From the NCBI GenBank assembly GCA_022494885.1, contig JAGVSM010001425.1, positions 62,001-126,000 on the forward strand: 64,000 nt of DNA, read 5' to 3'. The stretch comes from Micrasema longulum (taxonomy: Eukaryota; Arthropoda; Insecta; Trichoptera; Brachycentridae). Numbering within the stretch: position 1 is the first letter of the stretch; every line of letters begins with the position of its first letter. This document shows positions 1 to 12,800 of this stretch, one piece after another. The translations under genes were made by a program, and so were the position numbers. The notes below the pieces were generated by a model. That model worked only from the letters and a program-made list of their open reading frames with translations, was not told the origin of the DNA and ran no database searches.

Positions 1-395
1 GTGATAGATATCTCTGAATTATGTCTAGTCTGCTTAACTAGGTACTACCTGTTTTAAGGCAGACATTTTTATGCAAAAATAAACAATTACATGACTACCT
101 TTTAGTTCATTTATTATAGAGTCATACAATATTTAAATATACCATTTATTATTTTAGAATGTTTTTGAGTAAGTTTTCCGATTTTTCTCTACCCAATTCC
201 AGTAACAATTTTTTATCCATATTTGTTTAATTGAATTCGGGTCATTATTTTGTAATGTTCGGGTAACATATTGAATATTTTGGGGCACAAAAACCTGAAA
301 TTTCTTTGCACGAATTCAGAGTTTGCGGTAGACCCCATGACCCATCCTCTACTTTGACTTCTGTAGTGTGGGAGTGTTCCCTTTGGGATTTGGTT
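1..395 (-). repeat. Dispersed repeat, copy 1 (also at 44770-45170)
   Basis: About 390 bases match 44770-45170 closely in the same orientation. On the - strand the second copy reads LPEVKIEDGSWGLLQTLNSG and KAISGFWVPKYS, so the repeat carries a decayed coding segment, probably of a retrotransposon. No recognised family. Confidence 0.6.
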
Positions 396-786
396 ATTAT
401 TCTTATATTTCTATAATTATTCTAGATATATATAATTGCCTGGTATCTAATAAATCGAATGTAATACAAATTTGTAAACAGGACAACAACATGTAATGAG
501 AATGAGAATGGCACAAATGATTTTTTTCGTTAGTGTCGTTAGTTTAAAAAAAAAAAGATATTATTAATGTCAATGAGACTCGGCTCCCGTTTGAAGCGGT
601 GAGCTGAGTCGTTGAACAAGTCTAAATCGTACATCGAATATTTTTCTCATCGTCTCGTAATAAGGCGAATATTTATCTTTGGAAAATTCCGTGTGTGGCT
701 GTGAAGTTGCCCCTTTCCACGCCATCTTCGCTCTTTTACCCCGGCCCCGGCCCCACGGCCCTCCCGCGCTAGGGGGCAGCGCCCGG

Positions 787-895
787 ATGCCATTCAGTCC
801 GGAGAATCCCCGCAGTGCCGCTCGCGCTCCGTACGCGGCGCCCCCTTCCGGGCTTTACGGCAGTTTTCCGAGAAAAGGTTCGAGAAGACTCTCGC
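787..895 (+). CDS. ATXN1: Ataxin-1 candidate first coding exon
   Basis: The GC-rich, CpG-rich island opens at ATG 787 (MPFSPENPRSAAR...) and runs 36 codons plus one base to a strong donor, GTAAGTAAG, at 896. The single leftover C joins GT at 10528 to give an Arg codon, keeping the reading frame into exon 2. Base composition is sharply unlike the AT-rich surroundings and like exons 2-4. The start context at -3 is C, so it is not strong, and the frame is open upstream to about 679. I did not recognise conserved residues in this exon; the link to ataxin-1 rests on position, phase and composition. Confidence 0.6.
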
Positions 896-3800
896 GTAAG
901 TAAGCCGCTAATACATATTATAATTTGGAATCTATTTGCCGAAACGAAAGACCTACGGATTTTTAAAACATTACAATGAAAATTAACATATTACACAGAG
1001 ATAATGAATATTTTAGTAGATAAACAACAAACCGTCACGCTGTTTTCCATAAGGGGACATGTCCATCTTCAAGTATTTGTTAAATTTGCTCATGCTATGT
1101 CTTTCTCGGTCTTCCTGTATTTCTGCATCCATCAACATTCATTTTAGCCGTTCTTTCGCTGTCCATTCGCTCTACATGTCCAAACCAGCGCATAGCTCCT
1201 TTCTTGATTTTGTCTATGATGCTTATCTCAGCCTTACATAATGTAAGGATCTCGACATTTGTGCATCTATCGTACATAGTTTTACCATACATTCGCCTGA
1301 GAGATCGCATTTCGACAGCATTCAGCCTACTTTCATCCCTGTTTTTCCAAGTCCATACTTCGCTTCCATGCATCAGGGTCGGGACCGGGACTTCATTGTG
1401 AACTGCTAATTTTGCCTCTTGCTTCAAACTTATTTGCTAAGTTTGATTTAAGTACACCATTTACTCTGTTACCGGCACTCACCCTCCTTTCATCCCTAGT
1501 AAACATACGTCCCAGACATAAATTCCTCAACCTGTTTTAGTGTAACTCCATTCACAGTTATTTCACATTTAGTCATACATGATCAAAAGCCGTTTTATCA
1601 AATCGTTTTGTATATTCTCAATAACTTTACTAGAGCGAGATCTCATGCACAATTATACGCACCCCGATGCCGACCGCCGCGGCCGTCCGAATGCAAGTCA
1701 GAATTCACCCATTGATCGCTCTTGCTGAATACGGCTTCTGCACATAATATGGACGTATTTTTCTGTACATATTGTCAGTTTAGCAGCTATCTGCTTTGTA
1801 GTGCAATATGTTTTTCTACCTTCGCAGTCTACATGATGTAATCGGAAAATGCACCTAAACTGGCTCAGTATCAGGCATAGGAGAAAAAATAAAAAGTTAT
1901 AATTAGAGAAAAATAGCCACGGGACCACAACCCGATTTAACTCCACATTTTTTAAAAAATATATTTTTTTATTTCATTTTAACTATTTGATTTATTTTTT
2001 ATATATATAATAAAGTAATGCCTAGTAGAAGACCCGTGCTAAGGCAGACTAACATATCTGTTTATTTATATATCTCCATATACATACACACATACATATA
2101 CGTACATACACACATATAAATGCATATATACATACATATATGTACACATACACATACATATACACATACCCACATACACATCAAACATGTACACACACAC
2201 ATATACATACACACCCTTACATACACATATACATACATATTTATTTATTTATACTTTTATATTGTTTGTATTTTTTTAAACAGAATAATGTTCCCTCACT
2301 GGGGTGTCCCGTGCCGAGGGAAATATTTTACAAAATGTGAAACATGCCTTAAATTAGTTGTTTAACAAAGTCAACATAATAATAATTAAAAAAACGTACT
2401 TAATCTAATTAACATAATTGTCATTAACATAATAATCAATATAAACTAAAATAATCATAAAAAACATAACCAATTTATATAGACTAAATTTCATAAACAG
2501 TACACACGTTTTACCTATTTGGCTTGATCCACTCATCGATCCGTGCACAACCCACCTCCACTATCCATTTCTTAACAGCAATTTTATATTGTGAGTACTT
2601 ACTAATTGTCCTCATGGATAATGGAAGTAGATTGTACACTTTAACTGAGTAGTAGGCCAATCCTCTTTGACCGAAGGTTGTATTTGTTTTCATTTTTTTT
2701 TGCAGCATCAGGATGGTATATATATATATCAATTTTATTCTTCTTTTCTTTGTATTGTATAGTGTTTAAATTGTCGCGTATAATATTAATATTACTTACC
2801 TTGCAATGCAGTTTAACGAGCTTTTAGTTTCCTTTCAATTAAATCCCACATTCGCATCGTTGATCTTTTAAGCCGTTCTTTCGTCGTCCGCTGATCTACA
2901 TGTCTAAACCGACGATAACATGTTGTCGATGATGTTCTCAGCCTTATATAACGCGCGGATCTCGACAGTGAAAGAAATCAGTTAAAATCGATACAGAACA
3001 AAACCTGCTAAAGCTGGTATTCGATAAATTTGTTGATTCTGCTCTGGTCTGGCACAAGCTGTTTGTTGCTGGGCGGCAGTCGGCCTTGTGAGGTCACTCT
3101 CCCCCCTCCTCCCTCCTCCCTCCTCCGTAGGAACGAGAAGCCGAAGACGGCTGAGATGAATATACGGCAAAGCCGTTTTGGATCATCAATAGATCGTCAA
3201 CATACCTATGCCTTATATGTACCAGGGGCGAACTGTGTATAGAAGCGATTATGCGCAGTTTACCATTATATTTGACCATCCTAATAATGTTATATTTTAA
3301 TATTAACATTTTTAATTGGTCAATTATATTATGAAAATCCCTCTCCTCCACTCCTCCACTCTATTTTCTCATCCCTTAACCTTCTTAAGCGCTCTTTTTT
3401 TCTCATGTCTTATATGATATATTGTTTTTCTCTTTACTGTCAACATGTTCTCTAATTATATTTGTAAAAAACTTTAACTGGATGTATGTACTATTTTGAT
3501 ATATTTTGTATTCTTATATAACAACGGTTGTTTTTCCTTAGTAAATAAAAGTAAATAAAAAATAAAAAACGGTAACTTTATTTACAGAAAAAAAACAAGT
3601 AATTACTATTTTTTATAAATCATTGCCACCATGTGTATTTTTCTCTAGATATAAATAAAAATATTAATAAAAGGGCGCCCAGCGCCAGCAGTGAGCCAAG
3701 GAACTAGCCCATTACTCCAGCTTATTTCTTCATACAAATAAATGTACTATATTTTGAACATCTTAAACCCAGTGGCGGGATTTTTCTCCTCGAGTAAACT

Positions 3801-6800
3801 TGCACATTACACGAATTATTAGAAGATTCTCGATTTAGGAAACAGTATTTCAAACATTATTTCTTAAGGACTATTTTTCTTCGAGATGATACTTTTGAGA
3901 TATGACTCGCAACACACGTGGCGCTCGACGCTGCCGTTTTTGGCATTATTTATTTCTAGAACAAATCGGACAGTTTACATTTCAATCGTAATGAGAATAC
4001 TTAATACTGACTGAAATTATTGTGCTATTTTGTATAAACTTTTAAATAAGTTATGTGTTCAATCAATGGAAAATATAGTTACAAAATATAATATATCACG
4101 AAGTTACGTCGTTTGAGTTGATTTCATAGATGAGAGTTGTTGTATCACACAGAACTACAGAAAAAATAGCAACTCATAGTAATATTTTAATATTAACAGC
4201 TCCCAGGGAGTTGAATCCTGTCCTTGTCTAAAAAAATTTGGACAAATTTCAAAATATTGTTGTTACTTATGTCAGTTTCGTTTCTGGATTTAGCCGAAAC
4301 AACAGAAGCCGAAATTCGGTTGCGGTTTTTGTTGAAAATTTCGTTTCGGTCGTTCACTACTCTCTAGGGAATGAAATCCAACCTGTCTACAAACATTTGG
4401 ATATACTCAAATAATGTTGAAAACAGTTTTAAATGTATGAACTTGTCGTGTTCCATTCACGCAACAATATTTCTCTCTGTTATTTTTATTGAAAATCAGC
4501 TGACGTATCCCGTTTATGTAACACAAACAATACAGACATATAGATACACAGTTGGTAAGCTTGTAGTATAGGAATCGCTCGAGTCACCTTGCGAGGGGGG
4601 TTGGGAGAGTTTCCTATCTCTTTCCTCCCCCGTCCATCCCTTTCTACCCCCGTCACGTCTCCCCCCCCGACTCCAGCGGTTGTACAGTCAGCTGACTTTA
4701 CTACCGCACACACTAGCGCAGCACATGTATGCATGTATAATGTATACGGCTACACACACATAGGGATTCTCAACTCTCACACGGATATGGCGTTCGATAT
4801 ATTAATTTATTGTTCGTGTAAAAATTGACTGGCCATTTTTGAATGGTCATGAATGAACCTATCTTTAAGAATGATTCTTTCGTGGCTTCTGAAAAATCGT
4901 GCATATCTGCGAAGTATTGCTTCTGAGGAATTAAAATAAAAATATTAAATAGTTAAAATAAACATTTTTTTTATTTGAAGCATCAATTTTGTGGTTATTC
5001 ATTATGTTATTTAAAATTCAACACTGTTAAGCCTTTATTATTTATTAAATTACCGACCGATTTCAGAGCTAAACGTGTTTCTTTATCGAGGTATCCATAT
5101 TAATATTATAAAGTGCGTTTGTTTGTGTTTTCTTCACGTCTCAACGAAGCGACCGATTAACATATTTTTGCATAGGGATAGCCGTAGAGGTGAGAAATAA
5201 AAAAGGATGCGTATTTTTCATCCCGAATTTTAAAAAGTACAGTGAATTTTTTTTATCAACAATGGGCAACGTTATTTGAAAATGAGTAGGCGGTAAAGTC
5301 GGATGTCAAGAAGAATCAATTAAAAAATTCATTAACATGTAATACACATAGATATGCCCCGATCCCTCAAAAATAATGACACTTAACTCATGCTCAAACG
5401 CTCAGTTGTGCTCAATCCGTATTTAGTCGTTCTTCAACCATGGCGTGTCGTTTAGAATCGAAACCAAAACGCCCGCTTGTGTCATGAAAGTGGGTGAAAA
5501 ATCTTTCGGATATACATTGTAAAAAGGATTGTGTAACTTTTCATCGGTAAATATTTGTTCACGAGTGATTAACAAAGCTTAAAACAATTTTTATTCTAAT
5601 ATAATTATTGTTTTTTGTAAACGTCAAACTACATCTAGCGGCGCAATTGCGAAGCTCTTCTTAGTTATAGGAGTACACTGATAGAAATTCTGTTTTAAAA
5701 TAAATATTATAAAAGTGAGTTAATATTATATTTATGTTCCTTAAAATCCAATGAAAAAACATAAATGGGTGGAAATTATAAGGAATTAAAAAAATGAACC
5801 TGATTGGGATCCACCAAAATCGAATGATGATTGTTAACGTTAAAATGCAAACTTTTTTATGTACCAAAAATGAGTATCCTCTTTTTGGGAGCCATGGTCA
5901 ATGCAGCCCTAGTTTAAATAAACAATCACCATCATTCCCTTTCCGCACCTAATCGCATAGGACACTGCATTGGTACACCTATTGCTGCGTATCTCGATCA
6001 TTTTTGATTAGTCTTACGCTTCAGGTACCAGTCCAGGGACTATAAAACATTTTAGTGTAACAACACCCTTTTGAATAAATATTTGCTGAAGGGAATGATG
6101 ATAATGACTCGTTTTTTTGGTTTAATTAATGAATTGATTTATTTTATATATTTATTATCATATTCTATACATAAAATTATACATTTATACAAAGTTGCTT
6201 TTATTATTAGCTAGGGTTGTTTACCCCATTCTAAGCCAGTCAAAAATATATGAAAAACAGTAATTAATATATAGAAACAGTAATGAATTAGTGGTATAGT
6301 GAAAATATAGTGAAAAACATAGTGATATACATAGTAAAAAACACATAATAAGAACTGAAGTAAAAAACGTGGTAAACAACATATTTGAAAATCCAGTAAA
6401 ACAAGTACTGAAAATAAAATACGCAGTAAGAAACATAGTAAAAGACATGGAGAAAAAAACATTTATGGCAAAAAAACAGGAAAAATAAAAAAACAAAGTA
6501 AAAGATGTAATAAAAATTATACATTTATTATCATTAAACCCCTATCCACAACTGATGGTGCATAAGGCACTGCATTTGTTAAGTAAATGCAGTGTATCGA
6601 TCGTATGTTACAGGAAGGTAAGTTGATCAGTCTTGCGCGTCTGGTGTCAGTCCAGCAATTGAAATACTTCAATGTAAAATCGCCTCTAAAACTAATATTT
6701 CAAGTCTGCCCTCCCAGGAATCGAACCCAGCGCGGTAGGCGAACGGGCCAGTCATTACATTCCTGGGCGGTATTTTCTTCACTAGATTCCTTTTTCGGGA

Positions 6801-9800
6801 TTTTCACCTGGGAGCAGCCGTCTAGTCAAAAACACTCGTCCAAGGTTCTGGTTCTATTGGACTCACAGAAATGTATTTTTCATCCGCCTGGATACAGACA
6901 AAAAACAAATATACCTTATACGTAATAAAATGTGTAGGTGAAATCAAAAAATATATTTAAAAAAACATGCGTACATTTCTGGTATTCTGTCAATTTCGTA
7001 ATATCAATATGAGGGTCTAGTTTCGATGAAAAATTAGATAAAATTCACTTTCGTAAAATTGTTATTCAGTGAAAATTGGACAGCCAGTTACTGTGGAGAC
7101 GGAGAAGTCTCCATCCTCCATCCCCTATTGGTCGGGGGTTGGGGGTTGGAGAACCCGGAACCGGTTACAGTCGCTATACACACAGTACGGTGCACATTCG
7201 TTCGGTGGAAATAGAAAATTTGCCAACCGACAGTACTCTTTCCCCACCCAATTTTCCATTCTCTAGTAGTGATGGCTGAAAGCATAACCAGTTATTATGA
7301 TCGACTAAGTCGATTACGTTTATAACCGAATATTTCGTCGGCCAAATATTTGTTTAAAGTTTTTCGGTAATCAATCATTTAATAAATATTTCATTATATA
7401 TCACAACAGAGATGAATAACATTTTATAGAAGGGAAGAAATACTATTCATTTTTTTATTTTTTTATTTTCTTTTATTTAAGAAACATACAGTACAGTTAC
7501 AAAGTTTAATATTTTACACAATTAGACTTAATTCTAATGGACCAGTGAAGTTTCCATATTATAAAGCAATTATATGTAAGTTTAATTATGAAAGTATAAA
7601 AAGAGAAGGAAAAAGAAAAACATAAATGAAAGTTGTTTAAAAATTAAAATTTTTAATTTTTAATCATTGTACTATATTGTAATACTATGCCATTATACTA
7701 ACATATTAAATTTATATTTACACTCAAATCACGTATGAAATGTCACTTTCTGAATATTAAAGTTTATCCTTTCCCCCCCCTCTTTCCTTCCCCCTCCGCG
7801 ATCTCTTCATAGTATAGTGTAGATATTTAGTGAATTTTTATTTCTTGAAAAAAAGATATGTACGTCAATGTTTTGTTTTATGGTGAAAATATTATAATAT
7901 ACCTACAATAGGGTGGGCCGATATTATTTTTTCTTTGAATTTTGAAATGAAAGGGGTCTTAGAAGTTGCCTTTTAGAAATCTCAGAATGCAAAGACTATT
8001 TAAAAAAATAATCGATACAACTTTTTGCCATCAACCAGAGCTTAAAGTTTTTTTAAGTATTTTTTTTTGCGCTAAACCGGCTGTCATTTCGTATTTAAGT
8101 AAGAAAATCAATCAAATTAAATTTTATAAAGTGCATTAAACCTTATTAAATAAGCGTCTTAGGGCGTGAGTTGCACTTTGTTTTGTAATAAATGGGTAGC
8201 ATTGTTTTCATCAATATTAGCCAGGCGCTCAACGAAATCAGTTCCGCGGAGTGTAAACTTTTCGCATTTCGGTCGTTTTAAAACGTGTTCGAATTTGTTA
8301 TATGAAAGTTATATCTTTACTCACAAAACATAATTTTACCAATATAGATAATTAACAAAATGTTTAGACAGTGATAAACTTTAAACCTCGGTTCAGGGCC
8401 AAAAGTAGTATGGATAATTTTTTAAAATAATTTTTACTTTCAATGTGATCCAAAATGCAACTTTTTAGAATCCTTTCACTTTGATGTCGAAAAAATTAAA
8501 AAATTCATACATCATCGGCCTACTCAAACTTACAATATGTTCATATACCACTGATTTTCTTAAATTGAACGGTTCGGAAAGGTAGGAAGAAGTTGCCTTA
8601 AGGCAATATGCCCGCCCTTATGCATATGTATGTAAACTGTGCATGTGTTTTAATAAATAAAATATGTATCAGTAGATAGATCAATAATTGCCGATACTCG
8701 GTAACTTCCGCCGATCCATTCTGCGCATCACTGCCGTAATCTCGACTAGGAAACGCGCTATATATAGTCCGAGCGTGCTCTGCCAAGCGAGGGGTGAGAA
8801 AGTGGGGGAAATCGATTCCCGCCTGGGGGGGAGGCGAGAGGTGGCAAGGGCAAGGTCACGCCGGCCGGGAGCGGCAGGAGGGGGGACGAAGGAGAGGGGT
8901 ACACGTGAAAGCTTTGACATTGAAACTAAAAACTGAAAACAAAACGCGAAAATCGAACCGCGCGCGAACGGCACTATTCAAATGAACCGCGTACTGAAAT
9001 CACGCTTCTTGTAAACTAGCCCCTTTTATGAAAGATTGAAATGTAATTTCCCTACGTTATTCTAACGTAGTAATTGTCATATCTGGCATATTCTTACGCT
9101 TATCTGCATGTAATGGTGCATAGTAACGCCGATAGTAGCGTTCTTCGATCATTTTGTGAATAAAGTTAAAGTTGTCTTATGCTTATTTTATGTCGTGGCG
9201 TAGTTGGTTAGACGGCTAACTGTGAAACTGGCGTCGCGGGTTCGATTCCCGCCAGTCGCCAAAAAGGAATCCAAGAAATATTTTTAGCTCAGTTTAGTTT
9301 AAGTATTTCATCTAGCTTTTTTTTAATACCACTGAAATTCAAAATTAATGTCAATTCACCCTAATTTTAACGTGCCGTGTGGATTCGGACGATGCGTCTG
9401 AAATGGGCCAATTACTGCTCAGAAACATGAACAGAATTTAAGTATTGTAAAGAATCGTTAAAACAAACTCAAACCTCTTGAAGAACAGAATATCATCATT
9501 CCGTGTCCGCTCCCTAGTTGGAGCATATGGCGTCCACGAAGATCCTCCAGGCATTTCTGTCAGCTGCCAGCTCCTGTGCATCCTCCCAAGTCAGGTTCGT
9601 GTCTCGTAGTTCTGTCATGAACTGCCGACGAACAGTCAGCAGTGGACGTCTAGGACGTCGAGAACCTGATACCTCGTAAATTAGGCAAGAAGCATCCGCA
9701 GTATATGGCCAAACCAACGGTATCGCCTCCGCTTGATGACAGTTGTCACTGGAGTTTGCTGCGTCCATTCTCTTATTATATATAGTATTTAAAAAAATAC

Positions 9801-12800
9801 CTACTAAAACCACACTCCACTTTTTTACACACGCATCCTCACACAACAAAAAAAACTCGCACACATGCACTTTTATGAATTATATCTAACTGAACTGGAT
9901 TTTTATAATTGTATTTATGTGGAAAACTGATTTGGCTTTATTTTATGTTTTTTTATAACGTTGTGTATATTTTTTTGTATTGCTGTTGTTTTTCTGAATA
10001 AACAAAAATTTTAAAAAAATTAAATAATAAGCTTTTAAGCTTTCATTGTACACCTCACTGTAGTACAGTCGCCAAATACACATGGTCAGTACAATCACCT
10101 TATTCTAATTTCCCAGCATGACAGTGAAGGAATGCGGTGTTAGTTCCAAATTGAGACCGCGGCCGTACGCTCCGGATCCCGCTTCCAAAAGAAAGAAGAA
10201 CTTAGTAATAAAAACAAAATAAACAACGACGCCAAACATAAATACATGTGGGAGACATCGCCCAATAAATGGCCTTCTCAAAAGTGTTTTCCCTCTCTGT
10301 TGCGACAAATTTAGCTCTAAATAACTGCCTAGGGAGGAAATCCAGCCTGTCTACAAACATACTCAAAACATTGTTAACATATTAAGGACAATATTTATGT
10401 TGCCAAAATGAATCACAAATCGGTCAATTCTATTGTAAAATTTGGTGTTCTGTCCTTTATTTTATCTCTTCATTCTTTATTTTTTTTCTCAACGACAACA
10501 GTTCACAATGCCTCTTTCGCGCCGCAGGTGACGAGATGATCTCGGGCAGTGTGGCGGTGGAGGGCGGCCGCGCGCTGGCGCCGCCCTTCGCCGTGGGCGA
10601 GTTCCTGCGGCCGCCGCGCCCTATCCCGGCCAGCGCTCGAGGACGCGCCGTCCGCCGCGCCCTCCTACCCGCCCGTGCCCGGCGCCTACGCGCGCTTCCT
10701 GCCCAACTTCTACGGCTACGGCCGCTCCGCCTACCCGCCGCATCGGCGCTGCTGCCGCCCGCGTCGCTGCCGCTGCCGCCGCCGCCGCCGCTCCCGCCCG
10801 AGCCGCCGGCGCGCCCCGCCGCCTCCGCCCCGCGCGGCAAGGAGGGATCCATGAAGCACCGGTCGGTATACATACTACTTTTACCGACAAGCCGATTTTT
10901 TTATACAAATTGCGTTTTTTGCCCTTGACACCGAATCGCACCAAAAGCCCCATATCACATCCGTATTACATAAATATCACATGATTATCACACCAGTATT
11001 ACATAAATATCACATGATTATCACACCAGTATTACATAAATATCACATTATTATCCCATCAGTATGATTTAAATATCACATAAGTATCACATTGATGCGA
11101 TATTAACAACCCTTTCGACAGAAGATTGTCGATGTCAGCAACGCTAATAGGTATCACACCAGTTTGACATTACTATCACATCAGCATCACATCAGCATTA
11201 CACCAGCAGGGTGGTTTCAGACTGGAATGAATTGCCATGCCTAGTTGTCCAAGCCTTTTTTTAAAAAAAAACATTAAGATAAAACACAAAGACAAAAAAA
11301 TATTATATTTACTAAACATGTTTATGTTGAGTAAATTTAATATTTTTTTGGTGGTGTTTACCACATTTTACACACATCACTCCATTTTCATAACAACGAA
11401 GAAACCAACACAAATTGAGCCACGTGCTATACATATTCTCGTTACATCTTGTTGTCCTGTTCAGAAAACTGTATTCTATATTGTGATGTGTACATAATTG
11501 GTGCTATGTTAGGTTCATATTTTTTGTTTCATGTCATAATACCCCTGTAGCATTTTATACAGTCCAATTATGCCGCCTCTTCCTTTTCCCTGTTCTAGCG
11601 TGGTCAGGTCGATTCTCCGAAACCTTTCTTCGTGTTGAAGTCTACGCAAAGAACTGTCTCTCTTTTTTATGTTGAAATTGGACACCTCAGATAATGTGTT
11701 CAGCTATCCGCATCCCTTTTGTACGGACTTTTGACAAGGAAAAGCTCATACATAGAGTAAGGCCCCAGAGCCATATTGAGATATGCGATGATCCTTTATA
11801 CTATCGATCATGTAATGATGACTTAAACTCTATTGCGCAAAAAGTGTGATGAGTTCATTCAGAGAGTAGCAGCTAGTTTTTATGTGTAAATGTGCCATAT
11901 TTGTTTGTAGGTTGCTGTCCCGAGAGCAGCGCGCCGCCCCGGCCGCGCGCTTCTCCCGCGGGGCGCTGATACAGCTCGGGAGCGGGCAGCTGCGGCGCGT
12001 GGAGGACATGCGCACCGAGGACTTCGTGCTGTCAGCCGACAGCAGCCCCGAGCTGCGACGGGCCGACAGCACCGTGGTGCGTCTGCGGCGGCGCCCCGCT
12101 GCTGACACTGTCACGCTCACGCTCTCCTACAACAATAACAGGACACAGGTGAGAGATACCGGATACTAGAGGTGGGCATTTCGGTTTTTTATAAAAATAG
12201 CAATAACAGTTACCGTTTCACAAATTCAGCTGTTTCGTAAAGACGTTGGCGACCCCCCCTCCTCCCAACATTCTCAGACAGAGACAGGTATAATTGATAA
12301 TATAAGAAAGGGTCACTGAGATATTTTGATCATGTGGAACGAATGGATGGAAAAAATGGTCAAACAGATATATATGGCGAGAATGAACAGTATCGTAGGA
12401 CAAGGATGACCAAGGAAGACTTGGCATGACCAAATAAACCGTAATATTAAATCTGGTCATGTCAAAAGCAGAAAAAATCGAAGGGCATGTATGACAAGAT
12501 GTTTGAATGTGAAAGAAGCTGGGAATGTATGTCAGGATAGATGTGTTTGGCGATCCATCCTCTCTGCGTACCCCTACGGGAAATGGCGTGATGACAGTAA
12601 AAGTCTTAATATATAAATATATATATACCAGGTGTATGCACAAGTTTTTGCCGATGTTTGTGGTAAAGAAGACATGTGATTTTCAATTTATTTTTGTATA
12701 TTCAAAATAATGGCCATCGGCTTCTACGCTTCGCCCATCTTTTAGGGAAGTTATGAATTCCATGCCAGAAAAATTGTTTTTCTTTAGCGGCAAACCATTC

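Noticed and set aside
679..786. Upstream extension of the first ataxin-1 frame
   Set aside because: It has no ATG before 787 and starts only from a TTG; eukaryotic initiation there is unlikely.
2120..2365. Overlapping His/Tyr/Thr-rich frames
   Set aside because: They are translations of the ACAT microsatellite.
6211..6524. Three overlapping Phe/Tyr-rich - strand frames
   Set aside because: They derive from a degenerate tandem array and have no domain or start support.
9194..9263. Possible tRNA gene
   Set aside because: A and B boxes are good, but the acceptor strands do not pair; it fits a tRNA-derived SINE head.
10457..10953. Long - strand frames across ataxin-1 exon 2
   Set aside because: They are Gly/Ala/Arg/Ser-rich shadows created by high GC content on the opposite strand of a supported exon.
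12218..12643. 141-codon - strand frame
   Set aside because: It is antisense to a recognised LINE 3' fragment and has no recognisable motif.
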